Assembly: GCF_007830495.1 (NCBI RefSeq)
Contig: NZ_VLKW01000003.1
Span: forward strand, 434,001-498,000
Source of the DNA: Pseudoduganella flava
GTDB taxonomy: Bacteria; Pseudomonadota; Gammaproteobacteria; Burkholderiales; Burkholderiaceae_D
DNA length: 64,000 bases
Reading direction: 5' to 3'
The notes below the pieces were generated by a model. That model ran no database searches. It worked only from the letters and a program-made list of their open reading frames with translations, and was not told where the DNA came from. Within the stretch, counting starts at the first letter, position 1; the number at the start of each line of letters is the position of its first letter. Positions 18,188 through 27,479 of this stretch are shown one piece after another. The translations under genes and the position numbers were made by a program.

Positions 18188-19396
18188 ATGGCTATTGGTG
18201 GGAAGACGATCGACGAAGCACTGGCCGCGCTGGCCGATATGACGGCCGGCGCGCAGCCGATCGGGCGGGATGAGCATCTTGCCCGCATCGCGAAGGCGCA
18301 GGCCTTCATGCGGGCGCAGGGCATCGCGGCCGTGTGGCTCAACGCCGGCACCAACCTCCTCTACTTCACCGGCACGAAATGGCACCCCAGCGAGCGTATG
18401 GTCGGCGCCGTGCTGCCGGCCGACGGGCCACTCGCCTATCTCGCCCCCGCCTTCGAGGAAGACACCCTGAAGGACTTCATGCTCGTGCAAGGCCCCGTCC
18501 ACACGTGGCACGAGCACCAAAACCCGTGCGCGCTGTTCGTTGACGTGCTGGCGCGGCTCGGCATCCATGCCGGTGCGCGCATCGGCATCGACGAGAGCAC
18601 GCCGTTCTTCACGGCCGACGGCATCCGCCAGCTCGCGCAGGGCTACACGCTGGAGAACGCGAAGAGCGTGACGGCGCACTGCCGCACGCGCAAGTCGCCG
18701 GCCGAGATCGCGCTGATGCAGCGCGCCAAGGACATGACGCTGGCCGTCCACGTCGCCACCGCAAGCATGCTCCGCGCCGGCATCACGACGAAGGAAGTGG
18801 AGGAGTTCATCGACCGCGCGCACCGCAAGGTCGGCGCCGCCGGGTCGTACTTCAAGATCGTGCTGTTCGGCGCCGCGACGGCGTTCCCGCACGGCGTGTC
18901 GTACGTCCGGACGCTGAAGGACGGCGACGTCGTGCTGATCGACACCGGCTGCAAGCTGCACGACTACATCTCGGACATCACCCGCACCTACGTGTTCGGC
19001 ACGCCGACCGCGCGCCAGCGTGAAGTATGGAATGCGGAGAAGGCGGCGCAGCAGGCCGCGTTCGATGCGGCGCAGCTGGGCGTGCCATGCGAGGAAGTCG
19101 ACGCGGCCGCGCGCCGTTCGCTGGAGGCCGCCGGCTTCGGCCCCGGCTACAAGCTGCCCGGCCTGCCGCACCGCACGGGCCACGGCATCGGCCTTGACAT
19201 CCACGAATGGCCCTACCTCGTCGGCGGCGACAAGACCCCGCTCGACGTCGGCATGTGCTTCTCAAATGAGCCGATGATCTGCGTGCCGGGCGAGTTCGGC
19301 ATCCGCCACGAGGATCACTTCTACATGACGGAAAACGGGCCGCGCTGGTTTACCCAGCCGGCCCGCTCGATCGAAGATCCCTTCGGCCAGGCCTGA
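18188..19396 (+). CDS. M24-family metallopeptidase, Xaa-Pro aminopeptidase/dipeptidase-like
   Basis: A 402-residue cytosolic pita-bread-fold peptidase that removes N-terminal residues before proline or splits X-Pro dipeptides. The N-terminal creatinase-like domain covers residues 1-160. The C-terminal catalytic domain holds the five metal ligands in VLIDTGCKLHDYISDITRTY (two Asp), LPHRTGHGIGLDIHE (His), FSNEPMI (Glu) and FGIRHEDHF (Glu). The start at 18188 follows GGAAGGAGCGG; the frame is open 5 codons upstream. It is convergent with paaZ with no intervening base: the stops are at 19394-19396 and 19397-19399. Confidence 0.9.
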   Translation: MAIGGKTIDEALAALADMTAGAQPIGRDEHLARIAKAQAFMRAQGIAAVWLNAGTNLLYFTGTKWHPSERMVGAVLPADGPLAYLAPAFEEDTLKDFMLVQGPVHTWHEHQNPCALFVDVLARLGIHAGARIGIDESTPFFTADGIRQLAQGYTLENAKSVTAHCRTRKSPAEIALMQRAKDMTLAVHVATASMLRAGITTKEVEEFIDRAHRKVGAAGSYFKIVLFGAATAFPHGVSYVRTLKDGDVVLIDTGCKLHDYISDITRTYVFGTPTARQREVWNAEKAAQQAAFDAAQLGVPCEEVDAAARRSLEAAGFGPGYKLPGLPHRTGHGIGLDIHEWPYLVGGDKTPLDVGMCFSNEPMICVPGEFGIRHEDHFYMTENGPRWFTQPARSIEDPFGQA

Positions 19397-21457
19397 TCAG
19401 GCCCGCTTCGCCACCAGGGTCAGGATGTCGTAACTGGCCACCAGCTCGTCGCGCTGGTTCGTCACCTGCACGTCCCACGCGACGACGCCCTGGCCCACGC
19501 CGCGGTGGTCGGTGCGGTTGCGGTCGACCTTGCGTTTGCACGTGAGGCGCGCGCGGATCGTGTCGCCGATCGCCACCGGGGCCACGAAACGCAGGTTGTC
19601 GAGGCCGTAGTTCGCCAGCACGGGGCCCGGTGCCGGCGACACGAACAGCCCTGCCGCCGCCGACAGCACGAAGTAGCCGTGCGCGATGCGCTGGCCGAAC
19701 TGCGTGTCCTTCGCGGCGATGTCGTCGAAGTGCATGTAGAAGTAGTCGCCCGACACGCCCCCGAAGTTGACAATGTCCGCCTCGCTCACCGTGCGGCGGT
19801 GCGTCAGCAGCGAGTCGCCCACGCGCAGGTCCTCGAAGTGCTTGCGGAACGGGTGCACTTCCGACTCGACGACGGCACCGCCACGCACGTACTCGCCCGT
19901 GATCGCGGACAGCATCGTCGGCGAGCCCTGCACGGCGGTGCGCTGCAGGAAGTGCTTGACGGCGCGGATGCCGCCCAGCTCCTCGCCGCCCCCCGCACGT
20001 CCGGGCCCGCCGTGCTTCAGCTGCGGCAGCGGCGAGCCGTGACCGGTCGAATCGACCGAGGCTTCGCGTTCCAGCACCAGCACGCGGCCGTGATGCGCGG
20101 CGGCGATCGGCACCGCATAGGCCGCCGTCCGCGGATCCTTCGTCACCAGGGTCGACACGAGGCTGCCCTTGCCGCGCGCGGCCAGTGCCAAGGCTTCGTC
20201 GATGCCGTCATACGTCATCAGCGTGCTGACGGGGCCAAATGCTTCGACGTCGTGCACCGCGTCGTTCTCCATCGCGTTGCGGCACATGACGAGCGTCGGC
20301 GCGAAGAACGCGCCGTCGTGCACGCCGTCGCCGACCAGCTTCAATTCTTCCGGCCGGCCGTAAATCAGTTCGTTCCCCGCCAGCAGGCGGTCGACCTGCG
20401 CGGCCACGTCGCGCTGCTGGTCCTTTGACGCCAGCGCGCCCATGCGCACGCCTTCGATCGACGGGTCGCCCACCGTCACCTTCACCAGCCGCTCGCGCAG
20501 CCGCTCGGCCACCGCTTCGGCCTGCGTGCGCGGCACGATGATGCGGCGGATCGCCGTGCACTTCTGGCCCGCCTTCGCCGTCATCTCACGCGCCACTTCC
20601 TTGACGAACAGGTCAAACTCGGGATCATCCGGCGTGACGTCGGGTGCCAGGATCGCGCAGTTCAGCGAATCAGCTTCCGCCGTGAACGGCACCGAGTTGG
20701 CGATCAGGTTGCGGTTCGCGCGCAGCTTCGCGGCCGTGTCGGCCGAACCGGTGAACGTGACGGCGTCGAACCCGCTCAAGCGGTCGAGCAGGTCGCCCGT
20801 GCTGCCGATCACCAGTTGCAGCGCGCCGTCCGGCACCAGGCCGGAAGCGTGAATCATCCGCACCAGCGCCTCGGTGACATAGCTCGTCGCGGTGGCCGGC
20901 TTGCCGATGCATGGCATCGCCGCCAGGAAGCTGGGTGCGAATTTCTCCAGCAAGCCCCAGATCGGGAAGTTGAACGCGTTGATGTGCACGGCCACGCCGC
21001 CGCGCGGCACGAGAATGTGCGTGCCGGAGAACCCGCCGCGCTTCCCGAGCGGCATCGCGGGGCCTTCATGCAGCACGTTCGACGACGGCAGCTCGCGGCT
21101 GCCGATGCTGGCATACGCGTACAGCGTGCCGATGCCGCCCTCGACATCGATCCAGCTGTCCGGCCGCGTCGCGCCCGTGTAGCGCGAGATCTCGTACAGC
21201 TCTTCCTTGCGCTCCATCAGGTAGGCCGCCAGCGCTTTCAGGCGCGCGGCACGCTGCTGGAAGTCGAGCGCCATCAGGCTCCGGATGCCAGTCTTGCGGC
21301 CGTAGTCCAGCACTTCGGCGAAATCGATCGTCTCCGCATGCGTGTGGTAGATCAGGCTGTTGTTCAGCGCGCTGTGCAGCGGCTGGTGCGCCGTGCCGCC
21401 GTGCCAGCGGCCGGCGATGAAGCTCTGTAACGTAGCTGGCGTGGACATGTGTCCCAT
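19397..21457 (-). CDS. paaZ: Bifunctional oxepin-CoA hydrolase / 3-oxo-5,6-dehydrosuberyl-CoA semialdehyde dehydrogenase
   Basis: Opens the oxepin ring of the phenylacetyl-CoA derivative and oxidises the resulting aldehyde with NADP+. 686 residues in two parts. Residues 1-525 are an aldehyde dehydrogenase with NFPIWGLLEKFAPSF, the FTGSADTAAKL cofactor motif, the FTAEADSLN glutamate and the catalytic cysteine in AGQKCTAIRR. Residues 540-686 are a MaoC-type (R)-hydratase domain, with FGGVSGDYFYMHFDD carrying the catalytic Asp/His pair and GQRIAHGYFVLSAAAG. Both halves look intact. I start at ATG 21457, 6 nt after GGAG; a TTG four codons upstream would overlap that ribosome site. Last gene of the paa operon, 12 bp after paaY. 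Confidence 0.95.
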   Translation of the reverse strand: MGHMSTPATLQSFIAGRWHGGTAHQPLHSALNNSLIYHTHAETIDFAEVLDYGRKTGIRSLMALDFQQRAARLKALAAYLMERKEELYEISRYTGATRPDSWIDVEGGIGTLYAYASIGSRELPSSNVLHEGPAMPLGKRGGFSGTHILVPRGGVAVHINAFNFPIWGLLEKFAPSFLAAMPCIGKPATATSYVTEALVRMIHASGLVPDGALQLVIGSTGDLLDRLSGFDAVTFTGSADTAAKLRANRNLIANSVPFTAEADSLNCAILAPDVTPDDPEFDLFVKEVAREMTAKAGQKCTAIRRIIVPRTQAEAVAERLRERLVKVTVGDPSIEGVRMGALASKDQQRDVAAQVDRLLAGNELIYGRPEELKLVGDGVHDGAFFAPTLVMCRNAMENDAVHDVEAFGPVSTLMTYDGIDEALALAARGKGSLVSTLVTKDPRTAAYAVPIAAAHHGRVLVLEREASVDSTGHGSPLPQLKHGGPGRAGGGEELGGIRAVKHFLQRTAVQGSPTMLSAITGEYVRGGAVVESEVHPFRKHFEDLRVGDSLLTHRRTVSEADIVNFGGVSGDYFYMHFDDIAAKDTQFGQRIAHGYFVLSAAAGLFVSPAPGPVLANYGLDNLRFVAPVAIGDTIRARLTCKRKVDRNRTDHRGVGQGVVAWDVQVTNQRDELVASYDILTLVAKRA

Positions 21458-21469
21458 CTTCGTCTCCAA

Positions 21470-22084
21470 TCAGTTCTGGTTCGCGTTCTTGTGCACGTGC
21501 AGCGGCACCGAGCTTTCCCATTGCATGCGCTGCCGGTCCGGTTCCACTTCCGTCAGTGCTTCCACTTCGCGCATCGTCGCCAGCGAGCGTTCCGCCAGCT
21601 CGTGGTATTGCGCGGTGCCGACGTTCTTCCATGCGATCTCCGCATCCGTCACGTCCCGCACGATGCGGGCGGGCGTGCCCATCACCATGCTGCGCGGCGG
21701 GATCGCCATGTTCGCCTTCACGAAGCTCATCGCCGCGACGATCGACTCGCAGCCGACGACGGCGTTGTCCATCACCACGGCATTCATGCCGACGAGCGCA
21801 TTGCGGCCGATCCGGCAGCCGTGCAGCACGGCGCCATGGCCGATGTGGCCATCGACCTCGACGACCGTATCAGAACCGGGGAAGCCATGCATCACGCAGC
21901 CGTCCTGCACGTTCGCGCCCTCTTCCAGGATCAGCCGGCCGAAGTCGCCCCGCAGCGACGCGCACGGCCCCACGTAACAACGCGGGCCGACGATCACGTC
22001 GCCGATCAGCACGGCCGTCGGGTGCACGTAGGCGGTCGGATGCACGACCGGCTTGATGCCGTTGATCTCGTAGACTTTGACCAT
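21470..22084 (-). CDS. paaY: Phenylacetate-cluster hexapeptide-repeat protein (gamma-carbonic-anhydrase-like thioesterase)
   Basis: A 204-residue left-handed beta-helix protein. Hexapeptide repeats run from about residue 14 to 135 (VHPTAVLIGDVIVG, GCVMHGFPGSDTVVE, GHGAVLHGCRIGRNALVGMNAVV). The metal-binding histidines of the gamma-carbonic anhydrase fold are present (H65 of VMHG, and GHIGHGA). PaaY is thought to clear dead-end CoA adducts of the phenylacetate pathway as a thioesterase (family knowledge), working beside PaaI. The start ATG 22084 follows GAGG; the gene is 6 bp after paaJ. Confidence 0.93.
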   Translation of the reverse strand: MVKVYEINGIKPVVHPTAYVHPTAVLIGDVIVGPRCYVGPCASLRGDFGRLILEEGANVQDGCVMHGFPGSDTVVEVDGHIGHGAVLHGCRIGRNALVGMNAVVMDNAVVGCESIVAAMSFVKANMAIPPRSMVMGTPARIVRDVTDAEIAWKNVGTAQYHELAERSLATMREVEALTEVEPDRQRMQWESSVPLHVHKNANQN

Positions 22085-22090
22085 CGTCCC

Positions 22091-23296
22091 TCACACCCGT
22101 TCGATGACGAGCGCGATGCCCTGGCCGACGCCAATGCACATCGTGCACAGCGCATAGCGCCCGCCCGTGCGCTCGAGCTGGTTGACGGCCGCCGTGACGA
22201 GCCGCGCGCCGGATGCGCCCAGCGGGTGGCCCAGCGCGATCGCACCGCCGTTCGGGTTCACGTGCGCCGCATCGTCCGGCACGCCCAGGTCGCGCAGCAC
22301 GGCAAGGCCCTGCGCGGCGAATGCTTCGTTCAACTCGATCACGTCTATCTGGTCGATCGTCATGCCCAGCTGCGCCAGCAGCTTCTTCGACGCCGGGGCC
22401 GGGCCGAAGCCCATGATCCGCGGCGGCAGACCCGCCACGGCCATGCCCAGCACTTTCGCACGGGGCTTCAGGCCGTATTGCTCGACGGCCTGGCGGGAAG
22501 CCAGCAGCAGCGCGCACGCGCCGTCGTTGACGCCGGATGCGTTACCGGCTGTGACAGTTCCGCCCGGCTTCACGACACCCTTCAGCTGCGCCAGTTTCTC
22601 GATCGTCGTGTCCGGGCGCGGATGCTCGTCCGTGTCGAACACCGTCGACTCGCCCTTCTTCGAATGCAGCGTGACGGGCACGATCTCGTCCTTGAACAGG
22701 CCGGCGGCCTGCGCGGCGGCCCAGCGCTGCTGGCTGCGCAGTGCGAACGCATCCTGGTCGGCGCGGTTCACGCCGAATTCCTCGGCCACGTTTTCCGCCG
22801 TCTCGGGCATGCTGTCGATGCCGTACTGCTCCTTCATCTTCGGATTGACGAAGCGCCAGCCGATCGTCGTATCCTCGATCTTCGCGGCGCGCGAGAATGC
22901 GCTGTCCGCCTTGCCCATCACAAACGGCGCGCGCGTCATGCTCTCGACGCCGCCGGCGATCATCAGGTGCGCCTCGCCGGCGCGGATCGCCCGCGCAGCG
23001 GTACCGACGGCATCCAGGCTCGAGCCGCACAAGCGGTTGATCGTATTGCCCGGCACGTCCGCCGGCAGGCCGGCCAGCAGCGCGGCCATGCGGCCCACGT
23101 TGCGGTTGTCCTCGCCCGCCTGGTTGGCGCAGCCCAGCAGCACGTCGTCCACCTTCGCCCAGTCGATGGATGGGTGACGCTCGATCAGCGCACGGATTGG
23201 CAGCGCGGCCAGGTCGTCCGTGCGCACCGCGGCGAGCGCGCCGCCGTAGCGGCCGAACGGGGTGCGGATCGCGTCGATGATGAATGCATCTGTCAT
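22091..23296 (-). CDS. paaJ: 3-oxoadipyl-CoA / 3-oxo-5,6-dehydrosuberyl-CoA thiolase
   Basis: Thiolytic cleavage at two points of the phenylacetate pathway, giving acetyl-CoA and succinyl-CoA or 2,3-dehydroadipyl-CoA. 401 residues, standard thiolase length. The nucleophile is C90 in NTINRLCGSSLDAV, the histidine sits in GGAIALGHPLGASGAR, and the second cysteine in CTMCIGVGQG near the C-terminus. The N-terminal DAFIIDAIRTPFGRYGG is typical of the PcaF/PaaJ clade, so beta-ketoadipate (pcaF) use is also possible; the neighbours favour paaJ. It starts 1 bp after the paaK stop. Confidence 0.94.
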   Translation of the reverse strand: MTDAFIIDAIRTPFGRYGGALAAVRTDDLAALPIRALIERHPSIDWAKVDDVLLGCANQAGEDNRNVGRMAALLAGLPADVPGNTINRLCGSSLDAVGTAARAIRAGEAHLMIAGGVESMTRAPFVMGKADSAFSRAAKIEDTTIGWRFVNPKMKEQYGIDSMPETAENVAEEFGVNRADQDAFALRSQQRWAAAQAAGLFKDEIVPVTLHSKKGESTVFDTDEHPRPDTTIEKLAQLKGVVKPGGTVTAGNASGVNDGACALLLASRQAVEQYGLKPRAKVLGMAVAGLPPRIMGFGPAPASKKLLAQLGMTIDQIDVIELNEAFAAQGLAVLRDLGVPDDAAHVNPNGGAIALGHPLGASGARLVTAAVNQLERTGGRYALCTMCIGVGQGIALVIERV

Positions 23297-23297
23297 G

Positions 23298-24620
23298 TCA
23301 ATTCCTTGGTCGTTTGTCGATCACGCGGCGGGCCTTGCCCGTCAGCGTGCGTTCGATGCCGTCCGGTCCCACCACGCTGACGCGGGTGGTGACGCCGACG
23401 TACGTCTTGATGTGGTGTTCCAGCTCGCGCCCCAGCGCGGCCACTTCGCTGTCCGACAGCAGCGCAGCCACTTCCTGGCGCAGCTCCGCCACGACGTCCA
23501 GCTTGTCCAGGTGCCCGTCGCGCGACACGACGAGCTGGTACTGCGGCGCCAGTTTCGGCATCTTGAAGATCAGCTCCTCGATTTGCGTGGGGAACACGTT
23601 GACGCCGCGGATGATCAGCATGTCGTCCGAACGCCCCGTGATCTTACCGATGCGGCGCATCGCGCGCGACGTCGGCGGCAGCAGCTTCGTCAGGTCGCGC
23701 GTGCGGTAGCGGATCACCGGCATCGCCTCTTTCGTCAGGGATGTGAACACCAGTTCGCCCTCGGCGCCGTCCGGCAGCACCTCGCCCGTTTCCGGGTCGA
23801 TGATCTCGGGGTAGAAATGGTCTTCCCAGATCACCGGACCGTCCTTGCTCTCGATGCACTCGGAAGCGACACCTGGGCCCATCACTTCCGACAGCCCATA
23901 GATATCGACGGCATCGATGCCGGCGCGCTGTTCGATCTCGCGCCGCATCGCATCCGTCCACGGCTCGGCGCCGAAGATGCCCACCTTCAGCGACGACGTG
24001 GCCGGGTCCACGCCCTGGCGCTGGAATTCCTCGACGATGTTGAGCATGTACGACGGCGTGACCATGATGATCGACGGCTCGAAGTCGCGGATCAGCTGCA
24101 CCTGCTTTTCCGTCTGCCCGCCGGACATCGGCACCACCGTGCAGCCGAGCCGCTCGGCGCCGTAGTGGGCGCCCAGGCCGCCCGTGAACAGGCCGTAGCC
24201 GTAGGCGATGTGGACGATGTCGCCGGCCCGGCCACCGGCCGCGCGGATCGAGCGGGCGACGACGCCGGCCCACACGTCGATGTCGTTCTTCGTGTAGCCG
24301 ACCACGGTGGGCTTGCCCGTCGTGCCGCTGGATGCATGCACGCGCACCACCTGCTCGCGCGGCACGGCGAACATGCCGAACGGGTAGTTATCGCGCAGCG
24401 CCTTCTTGTCCGTGAACGGGAACTTCGCCAGGTCGGCAAGGGTGTGCAGATCGTCCGGATGCACGCCCTTCGCGTCGAACGCGGCGCGGTAGTGCGGCAC
24501 GTTCTCGTAAGCGTGTTTCAGCGTGTGGCGCAGCCGCTGCAATTGCAGCGCCTGCAGCTCGTCGCGGCTGGCGCGCTCGATGGGCTCGAGCTCACTAGCC
24601 CCTGGAATACGGGCAACCAT
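23298..24620 (-). CDS. paaK: Phenylacetate-CoA ligase
   Basis: First step of the pathway: phenylacetate + ATP + CoA to phenylacetyl-CoA, AMP-forming, cytosolic. 440 residues. Visible are the P-loop-like VHASSGTTGKPTVVGYT (about residues 93-109), the adenylation motif VDIYGLSEVMGPG, YRTRDLTKLL and the C-terminal hinge GRSDDMLIIRGVNVFP, as in the PaaK structures. ATG 24620 has GGAGACACC directly upstream, the same ribosome-site pattern as paaA and paaG. It lies 32 bp after paaI in the same direction. Confidence 0.97.
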   Translation of the reverse strand: MVARIPGASELEPIERASRDELQALQLQRLRHTLKHAYENVPHYRAAFDAKGVHPDDLHTLADLAKFPFTDKKALRDNYPFGMFAVPREQVVRVHASSGTTGKPTVVGYTKNDIDVWAGVVARSIRAAGGRAGDIVHIAYGYGLFTGGLGAHYGAERLGCTVVPMSGGQTEKQVQLIRDFEPSIIMVTPSYMLNIVEEFQRQGVDPATSSLKVGIFGAEPWTDAMRREIEQRAGIDAVDIYGLSEVMGPGVASECIESKDGPVIWEDHFYPEIIDPETGEVLPDGAEGELVFTSLTKEAMPVIRYRTRDLTKLLPPTSRAMRRIGKITGRSDDMLIIRGVNVFPTQIEELIFKMPKLAPQYQLVVSRDGHLDKLDVVAELRQEVAALLSDSEVAALGRELEHHIKTYVGVTTRVSVVGPDGIERTLTGKARRVIDKRPRN

Positions 24621-24652
24621 GGTGTCTCCTCTATCGTTTACTGCAAGCCTGG

Positions 24653-25093
24653 TCAGGCGACCGTGCCGCCGATCCGGTGCGACTTGCCCCGGAACGTGGC
24701 GATCAGGCGGCCGTCCTGGTTCACGACGTCGACGTCGTAGATGCCGGTCTTGCCGGCAAGCGCCCGCTCTGTCGCCGTGGCGGTGAGCAGGTCGTCCTGG
24801 CGTCCTGGCGCCAGATAATCGATCGTGCAGCCGGCGCCCACCGTCACGTGGTTATGGCTGTTGCACGCAAAGGCAAAGGCGCTGTCGGCCAGCGCGAAGA
24901 TGAAGCCGCCGTGGCACGTGGCGTGGCCGTTCAGCATGTCCGGCCGCACGCGCATCGACATGCGCGCATAACCGGGGCGGATCTCGTCCAGGCGCATGCC
25001 CAACGTGCGGCTGGCCGGGTCGCGTTCGTACATCGCCGCGCCGGCCGCTTCGGCCAGCGCCTGCGGGTCCATCACATGCGTGTCATTCGGCAT
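24653..25093 (-). CDS. paaI: Hydroxyphenylacetyl-CoA thioesterase
   Basis: A 146-residue hotdog-fold thioesterase that rescues CoA from stalled ring-hydroxylated CoA esters. The family core is clear: LNGHATCHGGFIFALADSAF with the catalytic aspartate in ALADSAF, then IDYLAPGRQDDLLTA. The start MPNDTHVM at 25093 lies within the end of paaH (11-bp overlap); the frame is open a further 34 codons but that part translates paaH sequence out of frame and is not real. Confidence 0.93.
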   Translation of the reverse strand: MPNDTHVMDPQALAEAAGAAMYERDPASRTLGMRLDEIRPGYARMSMRVRPDMLNGHATCHGGFIFALADSAFAFACNSHNHVTVGAGCTIDYLAPGRQDDLLTATATERALAGKTGIYDVDVVNQDGRLIATFRGKSHRIGGTVA

Positions 25094-26642
25094 GGAGACG
25101 CTTTCCCGCCGCGTGACGGCGGCGCAGCAGCGGCGAGACACGGTAGCGGTCTTCGCCATACGTGGCCGCCAGGTTGTCCAGCACCCGGACGACATGGCCG
25201 ACGCCGATCGCGTCCGCCCACGCCAGCGGGCCTTTCGGATAGTTGACGCCCTTCTGCATGGCGGTGTCGACGGCGCGCGCGCTGCACACGCCCTGGTGCA
25301 CGGCGTCGGCCGCCTCGTTGGCCAGCATCGCGACGGTGCGCATCACCGCCAGGCCAGCCACGTCGTCCAGCCGCGTCACGGTGAAGCCGGCCGACTGGAA
25401 CAGGCCGACGGCCGCCCGCCACGCTCCTTCACCGCACTGGTCGGCACGGGCCAGCGCGATGCGCGTCGCCTTGGCCGCATCGAGCACGAGGTCGAACACC
25501 ACCGTGTCGTCATGCCGGTTGGTGCGGGCCCGTGCGGTGGCCGTGCGGCCGTCCGTCAGGTAGATCGCCGCGCCATTGCAGTGGAACGCAGGCGCTTCCG
25601 CATGCTGGTGGCCTTCGGCCGAGGTGCGCCGCGTGACGTGGATGCCGTGCGCCTCCAGCCGCGCCAGCATCGGCTCCGTCAGCCCGCCGTTCGCGCCCGC
25701 CTCGAGGCTGTAGCCTACGTACTCCGGACGCGGGTAGGCCGGCTCGCTCTTCGGCTGCGGCGGCACGGCGTTCTCCGCATAGCGGTAGAAGCCGCGGCCG
25801 GCCTTGCGGCCGAGGAAGCCGGCATCGACCATCTCCAGCTGCAGCACGGAAGGCGTGAAGCGCTGGTCGCCGTAATAGGCGTCGAACACGGATTTCGTGA
25901 CGGCGTAGTTGACGTCGTGGCCGATCAGGTCCATCAGCTCGAAGGGCCCCATCCGGAACCCGCCCGCCTCGCGCATCACCGCATCGATCGACGCCGGGTC
26001 CGCCGCCTGTTCGCTCAGCAGCCGCCAGCCTTCCGCGTAATACGGCCGTGCCACGCGGTTGACGATGAAGCCCGGCGTCGACTTCGCGTGCACCGGGGAC
26101 TTGCCCCACGCGGCCGCGGTATCTTGCACGGCTTGCGCGACGGCGGCATCCGTGGCGAGGCCGCTGACCACTTCCACCAGCGCCATCAGCGGCACCGGAT
26201 TGAAGAAGTGCATGCCGACCAGGCGCTCCGGCCGGCGCAGCGCCGCCCCGATGGCCGTGACGGACAGCGACGATGTATTGGTGGCCAGGATCGCGTCGTC
26301 CGCGACGATGCTTTCCAGCTCGGCGAACAGCGCGCGCTTCGCATCGAGGTTCTCGACGATCGCTTCGATCACGAGGTCGGCGTCGGCCAGCTGCGCCAGC
26401 GATGGGGCGCGCACGAGGCGCCCAACGGCGGCTTCCGCTTCGGCCGCGCTCATCTTGCCCTTGGCGGCCAGCTTGCCCCAGGCCGAACAGATACCGTCGA
26501 GCGCCTTGTCCACGGCGTCGGGCCGGGCGTCGTACAGTTTCACGGTGTGTCCCGCGGCAGCCGCGACCTGCGCGATGCCTGCACCCATTGCGCCACTGCC
26601 GATGACGGCAACGATGCTGGTTTGTCCCAGAGCGGCCATCAT
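25083..26642 (-). CDS. paaH: 3-hydroxyadipyl-CoA dehydrogenase
   Basis: NAD+-dependent oxidation of 3-hydroxyadipyl-CoA to 3-oxoadipyl-CoA. 519 residues. The Rossmann motif VAVIGSGAMGAGIAQVAA is at residues 11-28. The 3-hydroxyacyl-CoA dehydrogenase domain continues with NTSSLSVTAIGAAL, GMHFFNPVPLMALVEV (catalytic His) and TPGFIVNRVARPYY. A second, C-terminal 3HCDH helical domain (about residues 400-510) includes YPKGPLAWADAIG. The two-domain layout is normal for PaaH. Its ATG (26642) overlaps the paaG stop by 4 bp (ATGA), and its end overlaps paaI, so the genes are translationally coupled. Confidence 0.95.
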   Translation of the reverse strand: MMAALGQTSIVAVIGSGAMGAGIAQVAAAAGHTVKLYDARPDAVDKALDGICSAWGKLAAKGKMSAAEAEAAVGRLVRAPSLAQLADADLVIEAIVENLDAKRALFAELESIVADDAILATNTSSLSVTAIGAALRRPERLVGMHFFNPVPLMALVEVVSGLATDAAVAQAVQDTAAAWGKSPVHAKSTPGFIVNRVARPYYAEGWRLLSEQAADPASIDAVMREAGGFRMGPFELMDLIGHDVNYAVTKSVFDAYYGDQRFTPSVLQLEMVDAGFLGRKAGRGFYRYAENAVPPQPKSEPAYPRPEYVGYSLEAGANGGLTEPMLARLEAHGIHVTRRTSAEGHQHAEAPAFHCNGAAIYLTDGRTATARARTNRHDDTVVFDLVLDAAKATRIALARADQCGEGAWRAAVGLFQSAGFTVTRLDDVAGLAVMRTVAMLANEAADAVHQGVCSARAVDTAMQKGVNYPKGPLAWADAIGVGHVVRVLDNLAATYGEDRYRVSPLLRRRHAAGKRLHAE

Positions 26643-27445
26643 TCCCCCTTGAAGTGCGGCGTGCGTTTGCCGATGAAGGCATCGACGCCTTCGCGGTAAT
26701 CGTGGCTGTTGCCCAGCTCGCGCATCATCTGCGCCTCGAGCTTCAGCTGGTCCGGCAGCGTATTCGCCCACGAGACCTGCAGCGCGTGCTTCGTGTAGGC
26801 CAGCCCTTTCGTCGGCGCGCATGCGAAGTGCTCGGCCAGCGCCAGCGTTTCCGTCATCAGCGCATCGTCCGGCAGCGCCTTCCAGATCAGGCCCCATTGC
26901 TCGGCACGATCGGCCGTCAGCTTCTCGCCGAGCAGCGCCAGCCCCATCGCGCGCGCCGGGCCGACGAGCCGCGGCAGGTGCCACGTGCCGCCCGTGTCCG
27001 GGATCAGGCCCAGCTTGCAGAACGCTTCGATGAACGTCGCCGACTTCGCGGCCAGCACGATGTCGCACGCGAGCGCCAGGTTGGCACCGGCGCCGGCGGC
27101 CACGCCGTTGACGGCGCAGATCACCGGCATCGGCAGCTCCTTGATCGCCAGGACCAGCGGTGCATAGAACTTCTCGACGGAGTCGCCCAGGTCCACCGGC
27201 TGGCCGCCCGGCGCGACGGCGCGGTCGGACAAGTCCTGGCCCGCGCAGAAACCGCGGCCGGCGCCCGTCAGCACGAGCACGCGTACGGATTTGTCGGCGC
27301 GGATCTTTTCGAATGCGTCGCGCACTTCAAGGTGCATCGCCTGGGTGAAGCTGTTCAGCTTGTCGGGGCGGTTCAGTGTCAGCTTAGCGATGCCTTCGCT
27401 GATGTTGAACAGGATGTTTTCGTACAGCTTGTTGTCGTTGTTCAT
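26639..27445 (-). CDS. paaG: 2-(1,2-epoxy-1,2-dihydrophenyl)acetyl-CoA isomerase
   Basis: Converts the ring epoxide made by PaaABCDE to the oxepin-CoA. A 268-residue crotonase-fold protein with LNRPDKLNSFTQAMH, the oxyanion-hole segment GAGRGFCAGQDLSD, and AVNGVAAGAGANLALACDIV. The aspartate in LGLIPDTGGTWHLPRLVG is the general base expected of PaaG rather than the paired glutamates of a hydratase such as PaaF. The start chosen is ATG 27445 with GGAGGAGACACC upstream; the ATG at 27460 would place the ribosome site inside the gene. A palindromic repeat lies between it and paaE. Confidence 0.95.
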   Translation of the reverse strand: MNNDNKLYENILFNISEGIAKLTLNRPDKLNSFTQAMHLEVRDAFEKIRADKSVRVLVLTGAGRGFCAGQDLSDRAVAPGGQPVDLGDSVEKFYAPLVLAIKELPMPVICAVNGVAAGAGANLALACDIVLAAKSATFIEAFCKLGLIPDTGGTWHLPRLVGPARAMGLALLGEKLTADRAEQWGLIWKALPDDALMTETLALAEHFACAPTKGLAYTKHALQVSWANTLPDQLKLEAQMMRELGNSHDYREGVDAFIGKRTPHFKGE

Positions 27446-27479
27446 TGGTGTCTCCTCCAATACCCCAAAGGCAGAGGCC

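Noticed and set aside
15398..19204. 1268-codon minus-strand frame across the M4 and M24 peptidase genes
   Set aside because: It spans two plainly real plus-strand genes and both palindromes; the protein is Arg/Val/Ala-rich without motifs. Stop-free antisense frames are expected at this GC content.
21449..23380. 643-codon plus-strand frame opposite paaY and paaJ
   Set aside because: Shadow of two intact paa genes; His/Arg/Val-rich with no motif.
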